This document shows positions 39,650 through 48,129 of a stretch of DNA of 64,000 nt, in pieces. Made by a program: the position numbers and the translations under genes. Position 1 is the stretch's first letter, and each line of letters begins with the position of its first letter. Source of the DNA: a virus. Where the stretch lies: positions 124,001 through 188,000 of the IMG/VR virus record IMGVR_UViG_3300036715_003906, one strand, 5' to 3'. Below the pieces are notes generated by a model. The model did not search any database. It saw only the letters and a list, made by a program, of their open reading frames with translations, and was not told the DNA's origin.

Positions 39650-41635
39650 TCAGAACCGGCCCCGGCCACCGCGGGGGGCCGTGCGCCGCTCCGTGAAGAC
39701 GCCGTGCTGACGAGCCCGGGCCACGTTGTAGCCCGTGAGGTTGACGGGCCCCGAGACCGAGGACCCCTGCCCCCCGAGGATGGACGGGCTGGTGCCGGCG
39801 ATCCGCTTCCCCCCGGAGAGCCGCTGGGACGAGAGCCAGAACGAGCGGATGAGGGCGTCCGAGGCGTCGTCGTGACAGCCGGCCGGGGCCTGCACCGTGA
39901 TGACGTTCCGGCTCACCTGCTCGGCTTGCAGCGCGAGAAGCTCTCCGATCAGCGGGCTCCGTTTGCCGGTCACGCCTTTGGGCCAGTCATAAAGACTCAA
40001 GCGCTTGTCGAGCATGAGCAGCTTGACCGACTGGAACATCTTGCTCGTGACGTCGCGGGTGAAGAACTCGCTCTTGAGCTGGGAGAGGCCGAGCTTCGTC
40101 AGGGACTGTTCGAGGGGGATGCCGTTCCACCGGTCGAAGAGCCCGTCGGCAAAGTAGAAGCGGCGGGACAGGGCGAAGATCCACTTCGCGATCTCGTCGA
40201 AGTCGAGCCGGTCCACGGTGGCCAGGGTCTGGGCGTAGGGGGTCGGGTAGTGCGTCCCGAGGTGGGGGTTGGTCTCCCGCCAGTCCTCCCCCGCCCGCCA
40301 CAGCTCGTGGTAGTCGAGGATGATCTTGTCCCCCTCGACGTGGGTGATCGCGACGCCCGTGCCGTCGCCGATGAGACCGACGTCGATCCCGAGGGCGTGG
40401 GGCTGCCGGGGGACGCCCATCTCCTTCGGCCGCAGGTTCGGGTCGATGCACTCGAGGAGGTCGACGTCCCGCTCGATCCAGCCGCGGATACGGTCGGAAA
40501 ACTGGGCCCCGTGCTCGACCATGAAGGTCGCGGGGTCGGAGTGGTAGCGCTGGCGGTAGTAGCTCGGGTCGACGGTCGGGTTGACCTCCCAGGTGGGCCC
40601 CTGGATCGCGAGCATGTTCTCGCTCCCCTCGGCCCGGCTCATCGCCTGGTGGTACAGCTCGTAGAACTTCCCCGACTTGTTGAGGGGGGAGCTGATGCAG
40701 ATGATCCGCGAGTCGACCGGCCCGATCGGGACCTGGCTGTCGTTCGGGTCCTTCGGGGAGAAGGCCGCCGTCGAGGGCGTGACCGCGCCGTACACCTCGG
40801 CCGCCGAGCTTTGGCCCGTGTCCTTGAAGTGGGCCATCTCGTCCATGATGACGACGACGTTACCCGAGCCGCGGAGACCCTTGGCGATGCAGGACTTGAA
40901 CGTGACCCGGAGCGTGGCCTTGCCGTTGAACGACGTGAACTTGCCGTTCTCGTGACGGCTCGTCGGCCCGTACTTCTCGATGTCGTTGGGCGTCCGAAAC
41001 TGGATGTGCGACTGCGTGTTGTTGGCGATGTACGGCTTGAAATACTCGCAGCGCGAGAGGTGGGTCGTCACCTCGTTGAAGAGGATGCCCGCCTGCTCCT
41101 TGTCCGTCGCGACGCTGATGATCTGGATACGGTTACCGTTCGGCAGCCCGTAGTACCCCTGCGGGTGGTTCAGGTTGAGGAGCCGGTAGACCTCGTAGCT
41201 GGCGAAGATGCCCGACAGGGTCGTCTTGCCGGCGCGGCGCCCGATGGCGAGGAGCAGCTCCCGTCGCTCATGGTCCTGCACCCCGATGTTGCACCGGCCC
41301 TCGTTGTACAAGAACTGGAGGTACTCGACCTCCGTGAACTCGTAGATGACCCGGGTGTTGAACATATCCGTCACGCGGATCGTCTTCACCCGGTCTTCGA
41401 GCGGCAGGTGGTAGTAGAGCTTGACGATGAAGCGCTGGACCGGGAAGAGGCGCATCCCAAGGCCCCAGCTCGACTCGATGTACTCCAGGACGTTGTAGAT
41501 GGCGGGGCGGGGCGGGACAGGAGCACCCTCCCCGGCGACCGGGGTGTCCCGGGCCGTCATGTCCCGCTTGGCCTCCTGGGCCGCGGTCCGCAGGAGATCC
41601 GTGAGGGACGGGCCCGTGGGCTTCTTGACGGCCAT
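39650..41635 (-). CDS. terL: Terminase large subunit
   Basis: 661 residues. ATPase: GRRAGKTT (132-139, Walker A), VVIMDEMAHF (261-270, Walker B with catalytic Glu266), and RIICISSPLNKSGKFYELYH (coupling motif region). Nuclease: HALGIDVGLIGDGTGVAITH gives the first Asp, and HDDASDALIRSFW the C-terminal acidic motif of the RNase-H-like domain. Packs DNA into proheads through the portal. Follows the probable small subunit by three bases. Length is normal, without intein. Confidence 0.9.
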   Translation of the reverse strand: MAVKKPTGPSLTDLLRTAAQEAKRDMTARDTPVAGEGAPVPPRPAIYNVLEYIESSWGLGMRLFPVQRFIVKLYYHLPLEDRVKTIRVTDMFNTRVIYEFTEVEYLQFLYNEGRCNIGVQDHERRELLLAIGRRAGKTTLSGIFASYEVYRLLNLNHPQGYYGLPNGNRIQIISVATDKEQAGILFNEVTTHLSRCEYFKPYIANNTQSHIQFRTPNDIEKYGPTSRHENGKFTSFNGKATLRVTFKSCIAKGLRGSGNVVVIMDEMAHFKDTGQSSAAEVYGAVTPSTAAFSPKDPNDSQVPIGPVDSRIICISSPLNKSGKFYELYHQAMSRAEGSENMLAIQGPTWEVNPTVDPSYYRQRYHSDPATFMVEHGAQFSDRIRGWIERDVDLLECIDPNLRPKEMGVPRQPHALGIDVGLIGDGTGVAITHVEGDKIILDYHELWRAGEDWRETNPHLGTHYPTPYAQTLATVDRLDFDEIAKWIFALSRRFYFADGLFDRWNGIPLEQSLTKLGLSQLKSEFFTRDVTSKMFQSVKLLMLDKRLSLYDWPKGVTGKRSPLIGELLALQAEQVSRNVITVQAPAGCHDDASDALIRSFWLSSQRLSGGKRIAGTSPSILGGQGSSVSGPVNLTGYNVARARQHGVFTERRTAPRGGRGRF

Positions 41636-41638
41636 GGG

Positions 41639-42298
41639 TCAGCGCAGGGCGTCCTCGGCCCGGGCTTCCCATCCGTCGAGGCCGGTCAGGAGCTTGTTGA
41701 AGAAGAGGTCGAACTGCTGCGCGGGGAGGACCTCCTCGGCCACCTCCCGGATGACCCCGATCCAGATCTCGTAGACCTTGCGCATCTCGGCCCCGCGGAA
41801 GTCGATGGACTCCGCCCCGAGCCGCTTGATCTCCAGCTCCAGGTGCGCGACCCGGACCAGGGCATCGATCCGCCGGGACGAGAGCTGGGACGTGTCCTTG
41901 CCGTACTTCTCGTTCTCGGTCCGCTGGAACCGGAGGGCCGCGGCTTCCTTCGCCACCTCGGCCTTGATCGTCCGCAGGGACGATGCCGCGTCCATGCCCC
42001 GGGCAAGGGCCGCCTTCACGACCGGATCGTTCTGGATGTACCGGTCCTTCGCCGCCGACATGGCAGCGTGGTACTCCAGGTCGCTCGTCGTCGGCATCCG
42101 CTCGACCTTGCGAGGACGCCCCGGCTTACGGGCCACCTTGAGAGCGTGGCCCCCCTTGGACGCGCCGCCCACCGTCGGGGCCGCGTGAACCGGCAGGAGG
42201 AGACGGGACTCGTCCCCGGGTAGGACCTCGACCTCGTGTTCGACGCCCTCCTGCTCGGAAAGGATGTCGGTGTCGGGCGTGCTGGATTCGTTCTTCAT
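41639..42298 (-). CDS. Probable terminase small subunit
   Basis: 219 residues immediately upstream of terL. An acidic N-terminus is followed by RKPGRPRKVERMPTT (AT-hook-like GRPRK), a helical central part (MDAASSLRTIKAEVAKEAAA) and a coiled C-terminal part (RRIDALVRVAHLELEIKRLG) as in oligomerising small terminases. No family motif beyond that; the call rests on position and layout. Confidence 0.55.
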   Translation of the reverse strand: MKNESSTPDTDILSEQEGVEHEVEVLPGDESRLLLPVHAAPTVGGASKGGHALKVARKPGRPRKVERMPTTSDLEYHAAMSAAKDRYIQNDPVVKAALARGMDAASSLRTIKAEVAKEAAALRFQRTENEKYGKDTSQLSSRRIDALVRVAHLELEIKRLGAESIDFRGAEMRKVYEIWIGVIREVAEEVLPAQQFDLFFNKLLTGLDGWEARAEDALR

Positions 42299-42308
42299 GG
42301 GGGTCTCC

Positions 42309-42692
42309 TCAGAGCTTGCGGCCCGCGGGGTCGGCCCCGCCTCCGCCCTCGGTCTGAATCAGGTACTGCGACAGGTTGCGCACCGCGTCGTATCCCTTGT
42401 CCTTGGGGATCTGGTTGCGAATCACCTTCGACAAGTCCTTGCCCGTCTCGGCCAGGTTGCGGACGCCCATCTGGTCGGGCGTCCCCGCAAAGACGTCCTC
42501 GGGACGAACGTCCCGACGACCGGGCGAGACCGTGTCCTTTCGCCGGTCTTCCACGCCTCGGGCGTGCTCCGCGACGATGTCGGGGTCGATGCCCCGGGGC
42601 TTGTTGACCGGGTGGGTCCGGCGCTGGGCCTCCTGGCGGGCCACGGCCGCCGCAAGGGCCCGGGCCGCCAGCCGCTGGGCAAGAGGGGTCAC
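42309..42692 (-). CDS. Hypothetical helical protein
   Basis: 127 residues, Ala/Arg-rich helix first (AQRLAARALAAAVARQEAQR), then a polar part ending YDAVRNLSQYLIQTEGGGGA. 4-base overlap with the large Cys-repeat gene upstream. Not recognised. Confidence 0.6.
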   Translation of the reverse strand: MTPLAQRLAARALAAAVARQEAQRRTHPVNKPRGIDPDIVAEHARGVEDRRKDTVSPGRRDVRPEDVFAGTPDQMGVRNLAETGKDLSKVIRNQIPKDKGYDAVRNLSQYLIQTEGGGGADPAGRKL

Positions 42693-44920
42693 AGCTCGAT
42701 CTCCTCGCCCCCGAAGGAGACGTCCACCTGCTCCGCGGTCCGCGTGGGGTCGACGTCCACCCTCATGCCCCGGGGACCGAGGCCGTACTCCGCCATGAGG
42801 GCCAGGCCGCTCTGGGCCACGACCCCCTCGACGGGGTTCTTGGTCGCCGCCCCCGAGGCCAGGATCTCACGCTGCAAGGAGGCCCGTGGGGCGGGGTAGG
42901 GCACCTCTGCCACGAGTTCCTTGCCGAGCACAGAGCACTGACCGAGCGACGACCGGTGAACACAGGTCGCGCACTTCGAGGCCGCCTTGACGTAAGGCAC
43001 CTGACGGGCCCGGTGAATCCGGGCCGCCTCCTTGCACCCCCGCCCGTAGTCCGCGTAGACCGTGGGGTCGATGAAATAGATCCCCTGGAGCCCCTGGTCC
43101 GTGATGGCCGCCCGGAGATCCTCCCGCGCCGCCCGGATGTCCCGGACGTCGTACTGGGCCGTCAGAACCCGCCCGAGGTCCGCGCCGTAGAGCCCCTCGT
43201 TCAAGGACCGCCGGGCCGTCGCCACGATGGCCTGCCGGGTCGGGAGACTGGTCGAGTGCCCGGTCCGGTCCCCGCCCACGAAGGCCGTGTCGATCGCGGT
43301 CCGAGCCGCCGCTTTACCCCCCGTCCCCCGGGCCGCGGACCGGAAGAGGGTCTGGAGGGCCTCGCGGGGCGTGCCCTGGGCCAGCCGCGTGTCCCAGGGG
43401 GCGATGCGGCCGGCCATCTTGTGCTCCATGAAGACCGTCTCGACCATCGCCAGGGTGGTGACGTCCGCCGCCGACCCGACCACCGGCTTGCCGTAAACCA
43501 GGCACCGGCTGAGCTTGTGGTAGATGCAGCCCGCGCACTTCGCCCCCGCCACCACCGCCTTGACCCCGGGGTTGTGGGTGGCGAGGAAGGACGCCCCCTC
43601 ATGGCAGTCGTCGAAGGACGCCTGCGTCGTGTAGAGGACGCCGTAGAGCCCCGCTTCCCGGAGGAGGGGCTGCCAGTGCGCCGCCGTGGCCTGGAGATCC
43701 ACGGGGCTCGCCACCTGGCGCATGATCTCGGACAGCTCGGCCTCGGGACGCCCCTTGAGCATCTCCCGCTGGAGGACCGCCACGATGGGTCGGGCACGGA
43801 TCTCGGAAGCCATGCGCTGGGTCGCCTCGTCCCGCTTCCGGGTGAGGTTCTCCGCTGCCATGAGCTGGCCGTGAACCGTCGTCTGGGACACCTCGGGGGC
43901 CGGGGGCGCCGCCTGGCCCTGACCCACGTAGACCGGACGGAGCACTTCCTGCCCCCCGGCGACCCGCTGACGCACGTCTTCGAGGGCCTCGGCCGTCGTG
44001 GCCGCCGCCGCCAGCCGGAAGGCCGCCTGAGCGTCGAGGACGGGGATGGACCCCGACCGGAGCGCCGCCGCGATCTCCCCCCGGAGGTGGTCCCGCGAGG
44101 CCGTGAGGTCGATGGGGGCCTCGAAAGCCGGCGCCTCCCCCGCCTGACGGATCAGACGCTGGACGTTCTCGACCGGCTTGAAGGAAGCCCGTACAGGCTC
44201 CACCGCCCCCGCGGGGGCGAGGAGGGCCAGACGGATGCGCTCCCGGGGAGCCGACTGGCTTGCCCGTACCTGGCGCCCCTTGGCCGCCTCCATCTGCTCG
44301 ACCTGCTCGGCCAGGGCATCGGTGTAGGGGACCTCGACGACCAGCTCCTTGTGGAAGACCGAGCACGTCTGGGTCCCGGTCGGGAGCTTGTGGGCATGGA
44401 GGCACCCCTCGCACGCCTCCTTGGCCCGGAGAAACCGGGCCGTGGCCGCGTGACGCTTGACGAAGGCCGCCGCCTTGGCGCCGCCCTGGTGGCACCCGGG
44501 GAAGTCCGCCGCGTCCACGAAGTAGGGCCCGAGGAGCCCACGCTCGGCCAGCACCGAACCGAGGGCCGTCCGGGCCGCACGAAGCTGGTTCGGGTCGAAC
44601 CGCTGGGTCAGGGCGTTCTTGATCTTGTCGAGGTCCGTGGTCTGGACGATCAGGAGACGAGCCACCTTCACGATGTCCGCCGGGGCACCCCGCAGGAGCC
44701 CGTGCTCCGGGGAGAGGTCCCCCATGGTCCGCGGGGCCCCTGCGCGGTTGGGGACGTAGGAAGAAGGGGGCTGGTCCTCGTGGGACCAGGCCGCGACGAG
44801 GTCCGGCACGACGTCGAGGTTCTGCTTGGGGAGGCGGTCGAGGTCGCGGTAATCCGCCTCGTCCACATCGAGCCAATCGAGCTTGGCGGGGGTCGTGCTG
44901 AGGAGGTTGCTGATGTCCAT
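42689..44920 (-). CDS. 743-residue protein with three Cys-cluster modules
   Basis: Three repeats of a module in which an FxDxxxxxxxGC helix is followed, about 20-26 residues later, by CxxC and then a single C before a K(E/P)LV strand: GCHQGGAKAAAFVKRH..CEGCLHAHKLP..CSVFHKELV (C143, C170, C173, C186), DCHEGASFLATHN..CAGCIYHKLSRCLVYGKPV, GCKEAARIHRARQ..CATCVHRSSLGQCSVLGKEL. Four Cys in each module suit a zinc or a 4Fe-4S site. Between modules are helical stretches. Located between terminase and sigma; unknown family. A metal-binding virion or packaging protein is possible. Confidence 0.65.
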   Translation of the reverse strand: MDISNLLSTTPAKLDWLDVDEADYRDLDRLPKQNLDVVPDLVAAWSHEDQPPSSYVPNRAGAPRTMGDLSPEHGLLRGAPADIVKVARLLIVQTTDLDKIKNALTQRFDPNQLRAARTALGSVLAERGLLGPYFVDAADFPGCHQGGAKAAAFVKRHAATARFLRAKEACEGCLHAHKLPTGTQTCSVFHKELVVEVPYTDALAEQVEQMEAAKGRQVRASQSAPRERIRLALLAPAGAVEPVRASFKPVENVQRLIRQAGEAPAFEAPIDLTASRDHLRGEIAAALRSGSIPVLDAQAAFRLAAAATTAEALEDVRQRVAGGQEVLRPVYVGQGQAAPPAPEVSQTTVHGQLMAAENLTRKRDEATQRMASEIRARPIVAVLQREMLKGRPEAELSEIMRQVASPVDLQATAAHWQPLLREAGLYGVLYTTQASFDDCHEGASFLATHNPGVKAVVAGAKCAGCIYHKLSRCLVYGKPVVGSAADVTTLAMVETVFMEHKMAGRIAPWDTRLAQGTPREALQTLFRSAARGTGGKAAARTAIDTAFVGGDRTGHSTSLPTRQAIVATARRSLNEGLYGADLGRVLTAQYDVRDIRAAREDLRAAITDQGLQGIYFIDPTVYADYGRGCKEAARIHRARQVPYVKAASKCATCVHRSSLGQCSVLGKELVAEVPYPAPRASLQREILASGAATKNPVEGVVAQSGLALMAEYGLGPRGMRVDVDPTRTAEQVDVSFGGEEIEL

Positions 44921-44922
44921 GG

Positions 44923-46263
44923 TTACTTCGGTCCCTCTCGCCGCTCGTAGATGGGGTCAGGCGTCATCTGCGGGGTCGTGTCATCCCACTGCACCATGGG
45001 ACCCTGGCGCTCGTAGGTGTAGCCCGAGCCAGGCGCGTCCAGGTCGATGTTCCGGGGGGCGTTTTCCTCCCCGGGGAGAGCCGAGTCGGCCCCCTTGTCG
45101 ATGTCGTTGTCCTTGAACCCCTCGTAGGAGTCGGCGCGGGCCACCGGCTTCTCCATGTCATTCGGCAAAAGGGCGTGCGCGCCCTTGCCCGGCAAAGACT
45201 TGTCGTGGATCGCCTCGTCCACCTTCTCGGTCGTCCCGTCGCCACCCCAGGGCGTGGTCGGCCCGCCCGGGTCATCGGGCAAACCGGACCGGGGTCCGTT
45301 GACCCCCCTGCCGCCCGAGGAGGGGTTGGCCGTCCCGTTGCCCCCGGCGCCCTGGCCGCGGGCCCCGTAGCCGAGACCGAAATCCCAGGCTTCCGTGGGC
45401 GTGTCATCGCTCCAGGCCCCGGGCGTCACGCTCTCGCCGAGCCGGGGGACCGTGGGGTCCTTGCCGTGGAAGATGTCCTCGGACCATCCGTCGTCCACCG
45501 GGGGCTCGTCCTGGTTGTAGGAGCCGCCCGGACCCGTCTGCTCCCCGCGGTCGAGGTGGTCGACGCGGGGCCCGCCGGGGAGGGTGCTGACGGGCAAGGT
45601 GGAGTTCGCGCGCCGCTCGTAGGAGTAGCCCGACGCCTGCTTGTCCTGGATGAAGGGCTTGTGCCCGGGCTCCTCGTTCACGCCGTCCGGCAGGTTGGAG
45701 TTGCCTTGCTCGACCTCGACCTTGAACCGGGGGTCCTTGAACTTCGGCCGGGACTCGATCGCGTCCATGTCCTCCTCGGCCTCGCCTTCGGGGTCGTCGA
45801 GGTTCTCCGAAGCGTCGTCGAGGAGCTTGACCACGTCGTCCGCATCCGCTTCGTCGAGGTCAGCCAGGCGGGGCTTCCAGTGCGGGGCGTTGATCTCGTC
45901 GTGGAGCGTGTCGCAGATGCTGCTGATATGGTCGCTGGCCTCGAACAGCAGGGACCGCACGTCCTTCACGCTCATCACGTAGCCCCGCCCGCCCACCCGG
46001 CCGTCGGGGCTGAACGAGGTGCTCTTGAGGCGGGAAAACTGCCGGTGTGCGGTGAGGACGTGACCCAGGGCAACCGAGAGGGCCCAGAGCGTCTTGACGA
46101 GCGGCTTGAGCGCCCGCGGGTCGTAGTCGTGCCCCTCGGGGATCTGCCTCTTGAGGGTGCTCTCCGCCTGCGGCCGGCCGGGAGCAGGCCGCGGCATCCC
46201 CTCGGCCGCGAGAAGGGACCGGTGCTGCCGCAGCCTATCGCGCGTCTTGCCCTGGACTCCCAT
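44923..46263 (-). CDS. Acidic, mostly disordered hypothetical protein
   Basis: 446 residues. The N-terminal 170 are helical (LKPLVKTLWALSVALGHVLT, VRSLLFEASDHISSICDTLH). The remaining 270 are Gly/Asp/Pro-rich with recurrent YERR/YEG and PG motifs, likely disordered. Begins at ATG 46263. Function not known; composition resembles internal head or core proteins. Confidence 0.6.
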   Translation of the reverse strand: MGVQGKTRDRLRQHRSLLAAEGMPRPAPGRPQAESTLKRQIPEGHDYDPRALKPLVKTLWALSVALGHVLTAHRQFSRLKSTSFSPDGRVGGRGYVMSVKDVRSLLFEASDHISSICDTLHDEINAPHWKPRLADLDEADADDVVKLLDDASENLDDPEGEAEEDMDAIESRPKFKDPRFKVEVEQGNSNLPDGVNEEPGHKPFIQDKQASGYSYERRANSTLPVSTLPGGPRVDHLDRGEQTGPGGSYNQDEPPVDDGWSEDIFHGKDPTVPRLGESVTPGAWSDDTPTEAWDFGLGYGARGQGAGGNGTANPSSGGRGVNGPRSGLPDDPGGPTTPWGGDGTTEKVDEAIHDKSLPGKGAHALLPNDMEKPVARADSYEGFKDNDIDKGADSALPGEENAPRNIDLDAPGSGYTYERQGPMVQWDDTTPQMTPDPIYERREGPK

Positions 46264-46268
46264 GATGT

Positions 46269-46532
46269 TCAGCCCTTGATCGGGGTCCCGGCGTCGTCGA
46301 ACAGGCGCTCGATGAACATGGAATCCCCCTCCTTGCGGAGTGCCCAGAGATCCCGGTCGCTCTTGTGGATGAGGGTGTCGCGGCTGAGCCGCTGGAAGCC
46401 CTGGAGCTGACTCACGGACGCCACCCGGACCCGTGCCGGCCGGGGCACCTTGGCCGATGCCTCGCGGGTGAAGAGCGCATCCATTCCCGTGGCGCCGCTG
46501 GTCTCGAAGTCGTCGAACTTGAAATCGCTCAT
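46269..46532 (-). CDS. Small hypothetical protein
   Basis: 87 residues, MSDFKFDDFETSGATGMDAL with an acidic start, then a basic part (VPRPARVRVASVSQLQGFQR) and FIERLFDDAGTPIKG. One base after the previous stop. Not recognised. Confidence 0.6.
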   Translation of the reverse strand: MSDFKFDDFETSGATGMDALFTREASAKVPRPARVRVASVSQLQGFQRLSRDTLIHKSDRDLWALRKEGDSMFIERLFDDAGTPIKG

Positions 46533-46533
46533 G

Positions 46534-47427
46534 TCACATCACCGTGAACGTCACGTTCACGTCCTGGTAGGAGTTGTCGCTGTACCCGCTGACACGGATG
46601 ACCTCCGTGTACGTCCCGACAAGGGTGCCATCGGGGGGCTGCACGCGCACCGTGATCACCTGCACCTGACCGCTCGGCAAGGACCCACTGGACGGGGTGA
46701 AGCTCACCAGCCAGGGCGAGCACCCGGTGAGCTTCTGGACCCGGTAGCTGAGCACGGCCCCCGAGGGACCCGTGTTCTGGATCTGGAAGGTCTGGTCGGG
46801 GACCACGGCGAAGGGGCCCGACAGAGGACGCGAAGCCAGGAAAAGAAGCGATGTGGGCAGGAGCTGGATGTGCGCCTTCGGCCGCACCACCACGGTCACC
46901 GGGACCATGAGAGGGCCGTTGGTCGCCCCCGGCGCCTGGACCGCCACCGTCGCGGAGTAGGGACTCGCGGCGGCAACGAGCGTCAGGCTCGTGGCGCTCA
47001 CCTGCACCGTCCCCGAGGTCCCCGCCGGCAGACCCTCGAGGAGAGCGGGGTCTGTCACCAGCCAGGGCGCCGACGTCGTGAAGGTGGGCGCGAGGACCGA
47101 GCCGTAGACCCCGTCGTTCGACACGAGGAGGGCGACGCTGTCCCCGAAGCCACGTCCCTCGTCGAGCGTGAGGGTCAGGCTCCCCGGGGTGACGGCGATG
47201 TGCGGGGCAAAAGCCGACGCCATGTCCGTGACCTGCTGGGCCATCGCCTGCACGATCTCCCCCGGAAGCGGGATGCTGTCCCGCAGGATGCCGTAAGGGG
47301 AGAGGATGTCCCGGATGTCGAACCGTGGCGCACCACGGGACACGTCCATCCGCACCGTCCACGACCAGCGTCCCTGGGGGGTCTGGAGGCTGGCGGAGTA
47401 GTCCTGGTGGTCGGTTCTGACAGGCAT
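46534..47427 (-). CDS. Ig-like/BACON-type beta-repeat virion protein
   Basis: 297 residues: an N-terminal 75-residue part, then two or three beta-sandwich repeats with the layout ...SLTLTLDEG...VSNDG...PWLV..P...G.SGTVQVS, repeated as HIQLLPTSLLFLASRP..IQNTGPSGAVLSYRVQ...WLVSFTPSSGSLPSGQVQVI. This is the BACON/choice-of-anchor Ig-like pattern found on phage virions and appendages. It is the first gene after the sigma-like factor and carries a promoter-like motif directly upstream. Confidence 0.65.
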   Translation of the reverse strand: MPVRTDHQDYSASLQTPQGRWSWTVRMDVSRGAPRFDIRDILSPYGILRDSIPLPGEIVQAMAQQVTDMASAFAPHIAVTPGSLTLTLDEGRGFGDSVALLVSNDGVYGSVLAPTFTTSAPWLVTDPALLEGLPAGTSGTVQVSATSLTLVAAASPYSATVAVQAPGATNGPLMVPVTVVVRPKAHIQLLPTSLLFLASRPLSGPFAVVPDQTFQIQNTGPSGAVLSYRVQKLTGCSPWLVSFTPSSGSLPSGQVQVITVRVQPPDGTLVGTYTEVIRVSGYSDNSYQDVNVTFTVM

Positions 47428-47430
47428 CGC

Positions 47431-48123
47431 TCATAGGCGAGCCTGCATAAGTAAAGAACAGCAATCAAGGCCGCGATCGGCCCATTGCGGGAGCTTCACC
47501 TCCCGCAATATATTGAAGTTCTCGCTGATCGCGAAGAAGACCCGGTAGTAGCGCTGGAGAGGCCCCTCCAGCCCCTCCTCGTCGAGCTGCTCCTTCTCCC
47601 GGTCCGCCATCCCCCGTAGGGCCCCGAGGGCCGTGAAGAACCGGTGACGCACCCTCCCCTGCGTCTGGTTCAAGTTCTTGGCCACCTCGCTCTGGCACGT
47701 CGTCTCCCAGATCCCGAGCAGGATCGCGACGTCGATGTCGGGGAAGCCCGCCCGGGCAAGGTCCTCCCGCATCTCGTCCGGATCCACCTGTGGGATCGAC
47801 AGGAGGAACTTGAGCCGCTGGAGCCCCCGGTCGAGGCGGTAGCTCACCGCCGCCTGCGTGATCCCGAAGATGGCCGCGATCTCGGCCTGCTTCTTCCGCA
47901 AGAGGAAGTAGAGGTGGATGAGGTCCGCTTCCCGCTCCGGGATGCGATCGAGCAGGGGCTTGATCTCCTCCTCGTAGCTCGCCGCCTCCAGGAAGGCCCC
48001 AACCTCCGGATCTGCCTCGACGAGCCCCTCCTCCGCCGCCTCCATGAGCCCGTCGGCTAGCAGGTCCCGCGAGGCCAGATGTGCTGGATCAATCGGCGCG
48101 ATGTACTTGGAGCCTCGGGGCAT
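47431..48123 (-). CDS. Sigma-like factor with tandem helix-turn-helix
   Basis: 230 residues. Residues 45-105 (EEEIKPLLDRIPEREADLIH, then KKQAEIAAIFGITQAAVSYR) match the sigma-70 region 4 pattern that binds the -35 element. A second HTH-like segment (IWETTCQSEVAKNLNQTQGR) follows. No clear region 2 is seen. Confidence 0.6.
   Translation of the reverse strand: MPRGSKYIAPIDPAHLASRDLLADGLMEAAEEGLVEADPEVGAFLEAASYEEEIKPLLDRIPEREADLIHLYFLLRKKQAEIAAIFGITQAAVSYRLDRGLQRLKFLLSIPQVDPDEMREDLARAGFPDIDVAILLGIWETTCQSEVAKNLNQTQGRVRHRFFTALGALRGMADREKEQLDEEGLEGPLQRYYRVFFAISENFNILREVKLPQWADRGLDCCSLLMQARL
47441..47458 (-). promoter_or_regulatory. Promoter-like motif TTCTTTACTTATGCAGG
   Basis: Best-conserved copy (TTTACTTATGC) about 20 bases before the 46534-47427 gene, inside the last codons of the sigma-like gene. 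It marks the border between the replication and virion blocks. Confidence 0.5.
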
Positions 48124-48129
48124 AACACC

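Noticed and set aside
39975-40000. Promoter-like TCTTTATGACT inside terL.
   Set aside because: Lies within a strongly conserved-looking coding segment (LSLYDWPKG) with no gene start following.
47431-48123. Calling the sigma-like protein a T4 gp55 homologue.
   Set aside because: Only a region-4-like HTH is visible and no region 2; family membership cannot be claimed from sequence reading.
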